Positions 7,764 to 14,223 of a stretch of 47,121 nt of DNA are shown here, in pieces (the stretch's first letter is position 1; each line of letters opens with the position of its first letter). The notes under the pieces are model-generated. The model was not told where the DNA came from, did no database searches, and was given only the letters and a program-made list of their open reading frames with translations. This DNA comes from SAR324 cluster bacterium (GTDB lineage Bacteria; SAR324; JACQKK01): contig JACZRV010000015.1 in NCBI GenBank assembly GCA_022574555.1, positions 1 through 47,121 of the forward strand, in the 5' to 3' direction. The translations under genes were made by a program, and so were the position numbers.

Positions 7764-9056
7764 TCACGCCCCAGCCAATGGCGGGTATTTCAGCAATTCC
7801 CGGGTTCTGATCTCGTCGTGTGGCGAATGCGTTACCGTTCCTCCCGCGACGGCTTCTCGCCATGCCCGCGCATAGTCTCGTTTCTGACCGTCGGTGAGCG
7901 GGTCGAAAACGAACAAAGGCGGGTCTCGCGTTTCGAAGTTCCACCAGGCCAGCTCGCGAAAGAGTTGTTCGTTGAGCGTATCGGCCAGCCCTTCCGCCAT
8001 GCTGTTCAAGACGAAGAAGAACGTTTCCATTTGGGTCTGGCTTTGACTGAAACTGCCCACCCGACCCTGCTCCGAAAGTCCGAGCAGATTGGGTACCAGC
8101 AGCGCCTTGGCGATGGCCTTGTCGCGGGCGGCCACCGCGCGTTCGAATGCATCCGTGGATGGCGCCATGACCATTTTCAGATCGACGTTCGCCGGTGTGA
8201 TGACCGACGTTTTTGTACTCAGGTTGCTCATGACCTGCTTGAGATCGTCGCGTTCCGTTGGTGTTAACGGACCGGAAATCTTCCCATGGACGAAGCCGGC
8301 GGCCATCCGCTCCAGGTAGATATTCCAAAACTTCAAAATGTTGTCCTTGGCCCACCAATGGCGGTGGCACTCGCGAAGGTCGGATTCGCCGTACTGGGCA
8401 TCGTATTCCGGTTTGTTCACGTGATGGATGAACCGCTCCGGGGGCAAAGAAACGCGGGAACCGCCCTGCTGCTGGACGATCCGAGTCAGATTTCCATGCA
8501 CGTCCGTTTCGAACTGCATCGTCTCCGAGGGACGGAGCTTGATCTGCGTTACACCCCAATAGGTCTGACCCTGCCATTCCACCGGGGCATAGATTTTTTC
8601 GCATAAACTGAATCCGAAGGCCTGGCTCGTGAGCAAGTTCCGCAACACCTGACTGAACGTACCCCGCAACTGCTTTTCCAACATAAATCGCAGGAAATCC
8701 GCGCATCGTTTCTGCGTCGGGGAATTGTCCGTGGTCCGGAAATGCCATCCCCGAGCCGTGATGACGGCCTGTTTGAGCGAAATCAGGGCTCGAATCTGGT
8801 CGTCCTGCAGCATTTTGCGATAGATCCCGTATCCCCGTTGCAGAATCAAATCGTCGGGATTCCACCGCTCCATGGGCACGGAACCGAAAAACAGACCACT
8901 GGCCCAGGCCACTTCACCTTGCGAGGGGGGGCCATGATGATCCCCCTCCGGTTTTCCCGGCCGTCGCGAGAGCCAAAATGAGCGCTGGCCAAGGGCCCTG
9001 TAGGGCTTCAGCAATCCCCTCTGAAGCCGGGACAATGTATTAATGAATGGATTCAC
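7764..9056 (-). CDS. Phage portal protein, DUF935 family (Mu gp29-like)
   Basis: A 430-residue portal protein of the DUF935 family. Recognisable pieces are ILQRGYGIYRKMLQDDQI with the following helix IRALISLKQAVITARGW, the segment QAFGFSLCEKIYAPVEW, RFIHHVNKPEYDAQYGESDLR split across the wing region, and LFVFDPLTDGQKRDYARAWREA near the C-terminus. Portals form the ring through which terminase packs DNA. The start used is a GTG that overlaps the terminase end by 17 bases; nearby alternative starts are possible. About 100 bases separate it from the protease. A Mu gpF-like minor head gene, usual at this place, is absent. Confidence 0.85.
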   Translation of the reverse strand: MNPFINTLSRLQRGLLKPYRALGQRSFWLSRRPGKPEGDHHGPPSQGEVAWASGLFFGSVPMERWNPDDLILQRGYGIYRKMLQDDQIRALISLKQAVITARGWHFRTTDNSPTQKRCADFLRFMLEKQLRGTFSQVLRNLLTSQAFGFSLCEKIYAPVEWQGQTYWGVTQIKLRPSETMQFETDVHGNLTRIVQQQGGSRVSLPPERFIHHVNKPEYDAQYGESDLRECHRHWWAKDNILKFWNIYLERMAAGFVHGKISGPLTPTERDDLKQVMSNLSTKTSVITPANVDLKMVMAPSTDAFERAVAARDKAIAKALLVPNLLGLSEQGRVGSFSQSQTQMETFFFVLNSMAEGLADTLNEQLFRELAWWNFETRDPPLFVFDPLTDGQKRDYARAWREAVAGGTVTHSPHDEIRTRELLKYPPLAGA

Positions 9057-10287
9057 TGAACACCATTTCTGAACCGAGAATGAACTCGCCGCCGCCGTGG
9101 CTCATTCCCCAATGACAGAGCGCCAATGCGGTTACGCAATCGTCGTTTCCGCCTTGCGGCGCGGACAAGCGGGCGTTACCCGAAAGCGATGTGGTTTGCT
9201 CGAAGGCTGCAAGTTCCCTAAGGGTTGGATCGTGGGGAACCAGGTGCAGTCTGTTCTGCTCGATCGCGACAGCCAACGCGTCGATCAAATTCCTTTTGCG
9301 TGCCGCGGTCATTACCACCGGTTCCACTTGCAGACCGGCGGCCTGCAAATCCTCGCAGATGGGGTCCCCGACCCCCGTGGCATCCACGTAGAGAGGGGCG
9401 TTGAAGTATCGTCGGGAGATTTCACCGATGCGGGCAACCTGTTGCCGCCAGGGAATTCGGTGAAACCGGTCGCAAAACACGGCGGTAACCGTGTCGGCCC
9501 GTCCGACCCAAACGACGGTAAAATCTCTGTACCGCGCCAGGTCCACGCCCATTACGTACGGCGCGCCAAATTCGGGAGCGTCTTCCGGTACGGCAGTGGC
9601 GATTTTGTCCACGTCCCTGAACACGGCGCCTAATCCCGAAACGAACTCGGCGAGGATCTCCTGCCGGTACTCCCGTTCGGGCATGTCCCTGCGCTGCCGT
9701 TCGATTTCCTCGCGGTCGAGGAAGGGGTTGATGAGCGAGCTGTGTTGAAAGCTGCGCCAATCCGGTCGTTCCTCGTCCTGGCCCCAGTCGAACATTCGTT
9801 GAAACAGCCCCATTCCCTTGGGGGTTCCAATCAAAAACAGCTGGGGGTCCTTCGCTTCCAAAAGCATCGGCAAGATCGTCGTGTAATAGAGCGATTCGTT
9901 CCGCAGGACATGCCCCGCTTCGTTGATCCAGATGTAGTCGTAGGCAAAGCCTTCGAGGTTCTCGGGCCTCTCGGCCGAGCCGAAATCGCAATATGCCTTT
10001 GACTCGAACGTCAGCACCTTATCGCTCCGATTCCATTTGAATTTGGTTCCCTTGAGCAGCGGTAAAAAGTAGCGTTTCGCATATCTGTCGATGTTGCGAT
10101 GGACGGTATCTATCCATAAATGGCGGCTCTGGGGCTGCAAGTGGGCGATTTCCACCAGCCGGTTGACCGCCCCCATCGTTCCCCCGGCGCGGCGGCCCTT
10201 GGCATACACCACGTTGCGTGCCTTGCAATCGAAAACCTCCGGCTGATGATGAAGAAAGGTGACTCTAATCCGTTTTCGTTTTGCCAC
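9040..10287 (-). CDS. terL: Terminase large subunit
   Basis: A 415-residue DNA-packaging motor. The ATPase half has a deviant Walker A GRRAGGTMG (31-39) and Walker B IWINEAG (119-125) with the catalytic glutamate, then coupling motif FLIGTPKG (151-158). The nuclease half has the RNase H-like acidic residues: D249 in MGVDLARYRD, D302 in YVDATGVGD, and N-D-D at 381-383 in GGNDDCVTAL. All key residues are present, so the protein is probably active. It overlaps the small terminase gene by 23 bases and the portal gene by 17. The combination with a DUF935 portal is typical of Mu-like and related tailed phages. Confidence 0.92.
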   Translation of the reverse strand: MAKRKRIRVTFLHHQPEVFDCKARNVVYAKGRRAGGTMGAVNRLVEIAHLQPQSRHLWIDTVHRNIDRYAKRYFLPLLKGTKFKWNRSDKVLTFESKAYCDFGSAERPENLEGFAYDYIWINEAGHVLRNESLYYTTILPMLLEAKDPQLFLIGTPKGMGLFQRMFDWGQDEERPDWRSFQHSSLINPFLDREEIERQRRDMPEREYRQEILAEFVSGLGAVFRDVDKIATAVPEDAPEFGAPYVMGVDLARYRDFTVVWVGRADTVTAVFCDRFHRIPWRQQVARIGEISRRYFNAPLYVDATGVGDPICEDLQAAGLQVEPVVMTAARKRNLIDALAVAIEQNRLHLVPHDPTLRELAAFEQTTSLSGNARLSAPQGGNDDCVTALALCHWGMSHGGGEFILGSEMVFSESIH

Positions 10288-10765
10288 CGACCATCACGCG
10301 TTCAACTATAAATTCCGTTTCCGCCGGTTCGGCGGAGTCTTCGTCAGCTTCCAATAGAGTCAGCATCCGGGCTTGCGCACTCACTTGCCCGCCGAGGGCC
10401 GCGTCGTAATGGGCACGCTTCAATGCCGCGCTCCCTTTGGCCCGGCCCCTTTTGATGGCGGCCTCCAATTGCAATTTTTGTGAGGGCTGAAGCTCCTGCT
10501 CCCAACCCAGTTCGACCAGGATTTCATCAAGCGTGAGTCCCTTCCCGGCAAGCCGTTCCGCCTCATTCAGGTCTGGACCGTTGATTGTTTTGCCAAACCA
10601 TGCCCCGGCCAGTCTGGTGTCGCCCGTCTGGGCTGGATTCCCGGCCCGCGCGGGGATGACAGGTGAGTGAGATGGAACGTCAATATTATCCAGCACCGAT
10701 CCTTCTGGATTGTCCCGGGCCTTTCGCGCGCGACGCCCAGTGGGCTTGCAGGGGGGGACGGCCAT
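10265..10765 (-). CDS. Probable terminase small subunit
   Basis: A 166-residue protein upstream of and overlapping the large terminase. The chosen ATG (10765) overlaps the stop of the peptidase gene as TGATG; a longer frame extends further upstream but is incompatible with that gene. The C-terminal half resembles phage small terminases: a helix-turn-helix-like LTLDEILVELGW, then AIKRGRAKGSAALKRAHYDA and LGGQVSAQARMLTLL, the usual 'kGraeLk..ly.aA..Gn..A...LL' pattern of DNA-recognition subunits. The N-terminal third is basic and holds a residue run encoded by an inserted palindromic repeat (see 10634-10660). Recognition of the packaging site is inferred. Confidence 0.65.
   Translation of the reverse strand: MAVPPCKPTGRRARKARDNPEGSVLDNIDVPSHSPVIPARAGNPAQTGDTRLAGAWFGKTINGPDLNEAERLAGKGLTLDEILVELGWEQELQPSQKLQLEAAIKRGRAKGSAALKRAHYDAALGGQVSAQARMLTLLEADEDSAEPAETEFIVERVMVGGKTKTD
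10634..10660. repeat. Palindromic mini-repeat inside the small terminase gene
   Basis: The plus strand reads a GGATTCCCG arm, a short loop and a CGGGGATGAC arm. ATTCCCG (10637-10643) pairs with CGGGGAT (10651-10657) over a seven-base loop, with one G-T wobble. In the minus frame this yields the peptide PVIPARAG, the translation product familiar from dispersed 'ATTCCC...GGGAATGAC' palindromes that many proteobacteria carry in intergenic DNA. Here it lies in frame inside a coding region. Confidence 0.6.
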
Positions 10766-11262
10766 CAGGCGCTCCATGCAATAGGTAATTCCCCGCGTTC
10801 CCGAGGACGAACGTCCAGATGGATCACACCCCTGCCGGGATACCGCCCGATACCGCCGATGGCGGGCACATCCGCTGCGGCGCCTGCCAACTCCTCCCAA
10901 TCTTCTCCCCCGGCGCACAGCACATCCGCAGCCATGCCGCGTGTGTGATACGAGCGCAGGGACCCGCCAACGATGCGATTGTAGATTCTGCACCGGAACC
11001 CCGACGTCAAGAACAGGGGACGCGCCAGCCGGTCTCGCAACGTTTGAAGCGATTCAACCAATTTCGGGTGCACCAAGGTGAAGTGGCAGCTCTTTTTGCG
11101 GCACCGGCAGTGAAATTCCCGGAGCGCGAAGTTCGCCGTGATTTGGAAGTCATCCAGTTTCGGATACAGCCAAACCGTTTCCGGCCCCGGCAGATTCGAC
11201 GCCGGAATCGGTGCCGGCATCGGTGCCGGACCCGTGGGAGTGAGCGGGATAATTTCTCTCAT
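10765..11262 (-). CDS. M15 family peptidase (D-Ala-D-Ala carboxypeptidase-like endolysin)
   Basis: A 165-residue peptidase M15A-like protein. Zinc ligands of the family are visible: H106 and D113 in SYHTRGMAAD (104-113) and H148 in VIHLD (146-150). Upstream comes FALREFHCRC (46-55), the entry strand of this fold, and LFLTSGFRCRIYN (83-95). It cleaves peptidoglycan stem peptides, and its place beside two small membrane proteins argues for host lysis. No export signal is visible, as expected if a holin releases it. The start at 11262 was chosen because it makes an ATGA overlap with the upstream small gene; a longer frame to 11424 would run through that gene. A proline-rich linker covers residues 8-26. 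Confidence 0.8.
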   Translation of the reverse strand: MREIIPLTPTGPAPMPAPIPASNLPGPETVWLYPKLDDFQITANFALREFHCRCRKKSCHFTLVHPKLVESLQTLRDRLARPLFLTSGFRCRIYNRIVGGSLRSYHTRGMAADVLCAGGEDWEELAGAAADVPAIGGIGRYPGRGVIHLDVRPRERGELPIAWSA

Positions 11263-11435
11263 CGGCCGTCTCCGTCGGTGCCGGTCTTGCCGGCGGCCGA
11301 TAACCCTCGAGATACCGCTTTGAACAGCATTGGAAAGACGCGAGTCTGGGGACCTGGCAGCGCCGAGGCAATCAAACTCAAGCCCATCCAAAACTCCGCC
11401 GATCCAAGAATATTGATCAACCAATCCATGCTCAT
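11259..11435 (-). CDS. Small membrane protein, candidate holin
   Basis: A 58-residue protein with one hydrophobic segment (WLINILGSAEFWMGLSLIAS, about 5-24) and a basic C-terminal tail. Both ends overlap neighbours by four bases (ATGA at 11435-11432 and 11262-11259), strong evidence for a translated gene. Lying between an XhlA-like protein and an endolysin-like peptidase, it may be the holin or a holin partner. No specific family was recognised. Confidence 0.6.
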   Translation of the reverse strand: MSMDWLINILGSAEFWMGLSLIASALPGPQTRVFPMLFKAVSRGLSAAGKTGTDGDGR

Positions 11436-11671
11436 TGCTCCGTCAGCCAAGTTCTCAAGGTTTGCACCAAGGCGGCTCCGCCCACTACGATCGGCCCGAG
11501 GATCCAGATGGCGAAAACTTTACGTTCCAGCCTTCCCAATCGGTCCCGATATACATTCGATTCCCCCCGGTTCGCGGTGAGGATACGCTCGATCGCCTCG
11601 ACCTTATTGCGAGTGACTGCAACGTCTTCCGCCATGCGGTCCATGCGTTCGCGGGTGTATGCATCCTCCAT
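11432..11671 (-). CDS. XhlA-like membrane-associated lysis protein
   Basis: A 79-residue protein with an N-terminal amphipathic or coiled-coil region (about 1-50, rich in heptad-spaced V, I and L among charged residues: VEAIERILTANRG) and one C-terminal transmembrane segment (VFAIWILGPIVVGGAALVQ, 52-70). This is the layout of the hemolysin XhlA family found in prophage lysis cassettes. It is the first gene of the minus-strand block. No good ribosome-binding site precedes the ATG; a GGAGG lies just inside the coding region instead, so the true start may be elsewhere. Confidence 0.65.
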   Translation of the reverse strand: MEDAYTRERMDRMAEDVAVTRNKVEAIERILTANRGESNVYRDRLGRLERKVFAIWILGPIVVGGAALVQTLRTWLTEQ

Positions 11672-11723
11672 TGGGAACTAATTGGTTTGCAATAATAGGA
11701 TACAAATGTACGCCTCTTTAGCG

Positions 11724-11746
11724 AAAAAAAATCCGGCAATCGCCGG
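11724..11746 (-). terminator. Rho-independent terminator before the phage block
   Basis: On the minus strand CCGGC and GCCGG form a five-pair stem around GATT (11733-11746), followed after one base by a run of eight T (11731-11724). It would stop transcripts arriving from the ATP synthase side about 50 bases before the first phage gene, so the phage block likely needs its own promoter. Confidence 0.7.
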
Positions 11747-11960
11747 CATGCAGTTTCGAGGCTTCGCGCCAAATTCAGTTCGTGAAAACCATTGTGCCCA
11801 CCGTGGTGCATTACCGCAAGGGACAATACCGGCAAAAAACGGCCAAGTGTGCACTATGCCCGTCGATATCGAGGATTCTAAGGAGACATGCCGCTATTTC
11901 TCCGGCTCATCGAGATTACGTCTCAAAGGAAATCCGCATCTGAAGCGCCATAATCAGGGT

Positions 11961-11990
11961 TTATCCAGGTTTCTTCCACAATTTCCACAA
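11961..11990 (+). repeat. TTCCACAA direct repeats resembling DnaA boxes
   Basis: TTCCACAA occurs at 11974-11981 and again at 11983-11990, preceded by TTATCCAGG at 11961-11969. Each nine-base window differs from the DnaA-box consensus TTATNCACA at about two positions, and all have the same orientation with about one-turn spacing. A binding-site cluster is possible, but the match is imperfect. Confidence 0.3.
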
Positions 11991-12101
11991 AATCCGGGAT
12001 TATGTTGGTTTCAAAGCGTAGCAGGAAAATATCTAGCTGCAATATCTTAGGAGCAGTCTCGATAGACCAGATTATAGAGCAGGAAATCTCGTTCTCCCAA
12101 G

Positions 12102-12160
12102 ATTCCCGTTCCGGGCTTCATTCCCTCCCATCCCCCCATGAGCAAGCCCGGGACGGGATT
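12102..12160. repeat. Long inverted repeat downstream of atpE
   Basis: A 17-base arm at 12102-12118 pairs with 12144-12160, with one mismatch and one G-T wobble, around a 25-base loop. The core is CCCGTTCCGGGCTT against AAGCCCGGGACGGG. No T-run follows on the minus strand, so it is not a standard terminator. It has the look of a dispersed palindromic unit or small non-autonomous element. Confidence 0.6.
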
Positions 12161-12366
12161 ATTTGTAGTCGATTATCGATTATTTCTCCATGAAAACCGA
12201 GCGATAAGCCAGAGGCCCGGATTAGCTTGGAGTGACCCCACCGTTGGATCTAGTTTCCACGTCTTGCACTGGCGGGCTGTTTGATCGCTGCCCATCGTAA
12301 GGCCGCGTCGCCAAAAAGCTTTCGGCGTCGGTATACTCTCGATTGAGTGGATAGACCCGTGAGGGG

Positions 12367-12393
12367 CCCCGCCCGGCGTGTGGCCGGGCGGGG
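12367..12393 (-). terminator. Strong GC hairpin after atpE
   Basis: CCCCGCCCGGC (12367-12377) and GCCGGGCGGGG (12383-12393) form a perfect 11-pair stem with a five-base loop, 12 bases after the atpE stop. No T-run follows, so it may act as an RNA 3'-end stabiliser or pause site rather than a classical terminator. It marks the natural end of the F0 operon, which means atpF and F1 genes are not simply cut off by the phage. Confidence 0.6.
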
Positions 12394-12405
12394 TAGGAGG
12401 GTGCG

Positions 12406-12711
12406 TTAGATCTTGGCTTGCAGCATGAATGCGATGACGAGGCCGTAGATGACAAGGGACTCGATCAAGGCTAGTCCAAGAATCATGGGAGTAAAAATTT
12501 TATCGGCGGCATTGGGATTGCGCGCAATCCCTTCCACTGCCGAGGCGGCGGTCCTGCCTTGACCGATACCGCCTCCCAGCGCCGCAACTCCGATGGCGAT
12601 GCCAGCGCCTATAGCCAAGCCTAAATTGGTCAGTTCCCCATCCGCCGCGTACAACGGAGAGGCGAACAGGCCGAGTAGTAATGCAATGAGTAAAACGGCT
12701 TTTACGTTCAT
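12406..12711 (-). CDS. atpE: ATP synthase subunit c
   Basis: A 101-residue rotor-ring subunit of F-type ATP synthase. The first 22 residues form a cleavable-looking leader ending in LYAADG, a feature of several anaerobe and deltaproteobacterial c subunits. Then come helix 1 (28-58), the polar loop GIARNPNA (61-68) and helix 2 (72-97). The ion site is E84. Residues equivalent to the Na+ ligands of Ilyobacter tartaricus c (Q32, E65, S66, Y70) are Q51, E84, S85 and Y89, all at the same offset of 19, while T67 is replaced by L86. It follows atpB by 27 bases with an AAAGGA-type ribosome-binding site. Confidence 0.95.
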   Translation of the reverse strand: MNVKAVLLIALLLGLFASPLYAADGELTNLGLAIGAGIAIGVAALGGGIGQGRTAASAVEGIARNPNAADKIFTPMILGLALIESLVIYGLVIAFMLQAKI

Positions 12712-12738
12712 AGACTGTCCTTTATATGTGGATCCTGC

Positions 12739-13452
12739 CTAATGCGCGTGCTCCATAGCGTCCTGAAAATAGACGGATGAAAGCAAGACGAAGACAAACG
12801 TTTGAAGTACGGAAACGAATACTCCCAGACCCATGAAGGGGATGGGGAGTCCGAGAGCCAGCAGTGAGGAGAAGATCAACACCACCTGGTGATCCCCGGT
12901 CATGTTTCCGAACAAGCGCACCGATAGTGACAACGGGCGGACCAGGTGACTGATCAACTCGATGGGGAGCATCAAGGGAGCGAGCCACCAAACGGGGCCC
13001 ATGAACTTCTTGATGTAAGCGAACCCGTGAATTCTAATGCCAATAAAGTGGGCCGTAAAGAATGTCATCAATGCGAGTACAATGGTAACATTATATTGAT
13101 CGGTAGGGGGATTGAATCCCGGGATCAATCCGATCAAATTGTTCCCGAGGATGAAAAAGGTGAATGTTCCCAACAAGAAAAATAGATTGCGGGCGCCATT
13201 TTGGATGATGCCCCCAAAGAATGCCAGCATGGCTCCCAGGCCAAACTCTACCAGATAGGCAAGCGAAACGTTCCCGTCCGGTTCGACGATTTCCGTTCGC
13301 CGAAATCTCCGCCCCGCTACATAGGCAAAAACGATCAGCAGAACCGAGACAATCAGGGCATCGATAGCCGGAATAGGATCAATCCCCCATTCCGCCAACC
13401 ATTGTTCAAAGGGTGCAAAGAAAAATGAACCCCATGTGATGCCGTGTTCCAT
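12739..13452 (-). CDS. atpB: ATP synthase subunit a
   Basis: A 237-residue membrane subunit that forms the ion half-channels against the c ring. The essential arginine sits in LISHLVRPLSLSVRLFGNM, near residue 177. Five or six hydrophobic segments are visible, and the GNNLIGLIPGFNPPT loop is typical of the family. The gene lies between atpI and atpE in the usual order, 13 bases after atpI. Confidence 0.95.
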   Translation of the reverse strand: MEHGITWGSFFFAPFEQWLAEWGIDPIPAIDALIVSVLLIVFAYVAGRRFRRTEIVEPDGNVSLAYLVEFGLGAMLAFFGGIIQNGARNLFFLLGTFTFFILGNNLIGLIPGFNPPTDQYNVTIVLALMTFFTAHFIGIRIHGFAYIKKFMGPVWWLAPLMLPIELISHLVRPLSLSVRLFGNMTGDHQVVLIFSSLLALGLPIPFMGLGVFVSVLQTFVFVLLSSVYFQDAMEHAH

Positions 13453-13465
13453 TCAGGGACCTAAT

Positions 13466-13894
13466 TCATGGCCGAAATCGACCGGGGACACGCTTGGCGA
13501 CCGCCGAAGCGGACGATTTCCGGAGTGCCGGCGGAAAACCCAACACGAGCACCAAACTCGCCGCAACAAGCGACGTAACCCCCAATAAGATTGACAGGGG
13601 ATCGACTCCAAAATGGAGAATTGCCAGATATAGCGCGACGACGGTCAGTCCGAATTTGAAGGAAAATGCAAAAAGCACTTGGCCCTTCAGACTTGTATCG
13701 CGAAGGGCACGGCTCACAACGAATATCGTCAACGTATAGTTTATCCCGACAATCAAACAACCTAAGGCAACCCCCGCCACAAAGTCAATCCCCCCCCAAC
13801 CGTATGCCGCACCGCAGAAGACAACGAATGTGGCCAAAAGTATGCGGGTAAAACGGTGAAGCCGGGTCCTGGGCGATGGTCCTCGCCGGTTCAA
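13466..13894 (-). CDS. atpI: ATP synthase subunit I
   Basis: A 142-residue protein with four hydrophobic segments (about 18-38, 42-62, 72-96 and 100-122), the AtpI/UncI layout. AtpI helps assemble the c ring and stabilise the F0 sector. It starts inside the end of the AtpZ gene (ATGA, 13894-13891) and precedes atpB. Sequence conservation in this family is low, so the call leans on topology and position. Confidence 0.75.
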   Translation of the reverse strand: MNRRGPSPRTRLHRFTRILLATFVVFCGAAYGWGGIDFVAGVALGCLIVGINYTLTIFVVSRALRDTSLKGQVLFAFSFKFGLTVVALYLAILHFGVDPLSILLGVTSLVAASLVLVLGFPPALRKSSASAVAKRVPGRFRP

Positions 13895-14133
13895 CGCTTG
13901 TCGCCTTCGTCTTGACGCAAGTCGTTCTTCATCCTCCGTATCAGGCGGAAAATGCCTCTGAAACCGGCTGCCAGGCCCAACATAAGAAAGGTGAGCAGCA
14001 ACCAGGGTTCGGTACCAAAAAAATCATCGAGATAATTACCGACGAGCAGCCCGATGATCACCGAAAGACCCATTTCGATGCCGATCGTGCTGTATCGCAG
14101 ATATTGCCGAACCGGTCGCTTCTCTTGCGTCAT
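13891..14133 (-). CDS. atpZ: AtpZ/AtpI-family F0 accessory protein
   Basis: An 80-residue two-helix protein: STIGIEMGLSVIIGLLVGNY followed by the FGTEPW turn and LLLTFLMLGLAAGFRGIFRL. This is the AtpZ (AtpQ) pattern, which pairs with AtpI upstream of atpB and is associated with c-ring assembly or Mg2+/Ca2+ handling. The ATG at 14133 gives the usual length. Starts at 14166 or at a GTG (14208) would add 11 or 25 residues, and none of the three has a clear ribosome-binding site. Confidence 0.7.
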   Translation of the reverse strand: MTQEKRPVRQYLRYSTIGIEMGLSVIIGLLVGNYLDDFFGTEPWLLLTFLMLGLAAGFRGIFRLIRRMKNDLRQDEGDKR

Positions 14134-14223
14134 CAGCGGTTTCTGCGCTTGATTGCTCGCAATCATGATGCGAATATTCCCGATCCGATCAGCGGATAAT
14201 CGAACCACGGGTCGTCTAACTCG

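Larger units (their letters stand above)
11672..12405. other. Non-coding region between atpE and the phage block
   Basis: About 730 bases with no convincing gene. It is visibly more A+T-rich than its neighbours between about 11880 and 12200. It contains a minus-strand terminator next to the phage block, two TTCCACAA direct repeats, a long inverted repeat, and the hairpin after atpE, each listed separately. Short open frames on both strands lack ribosome-binding sites and sensible composition. A TATTAT hexamer upstream of the XhlA-like gene (minus strand) might be a -10 element, but no matching -35 was found. Confidence 0.6.

Noticed and set aside
7663..8865. 400-residue minus-strand open frame
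   Set aside because: Overlaps the portal gene in another frame; composition rich in R, G and P, with no family pattern, while the portal frame has clear motifs.
11682..12050. 122-residue plus-strand frame in the atpE-phage gap
   Set aside because: No ribosome-binding site, unnatural composition, and it runs across the terminator and repeats of the gap.
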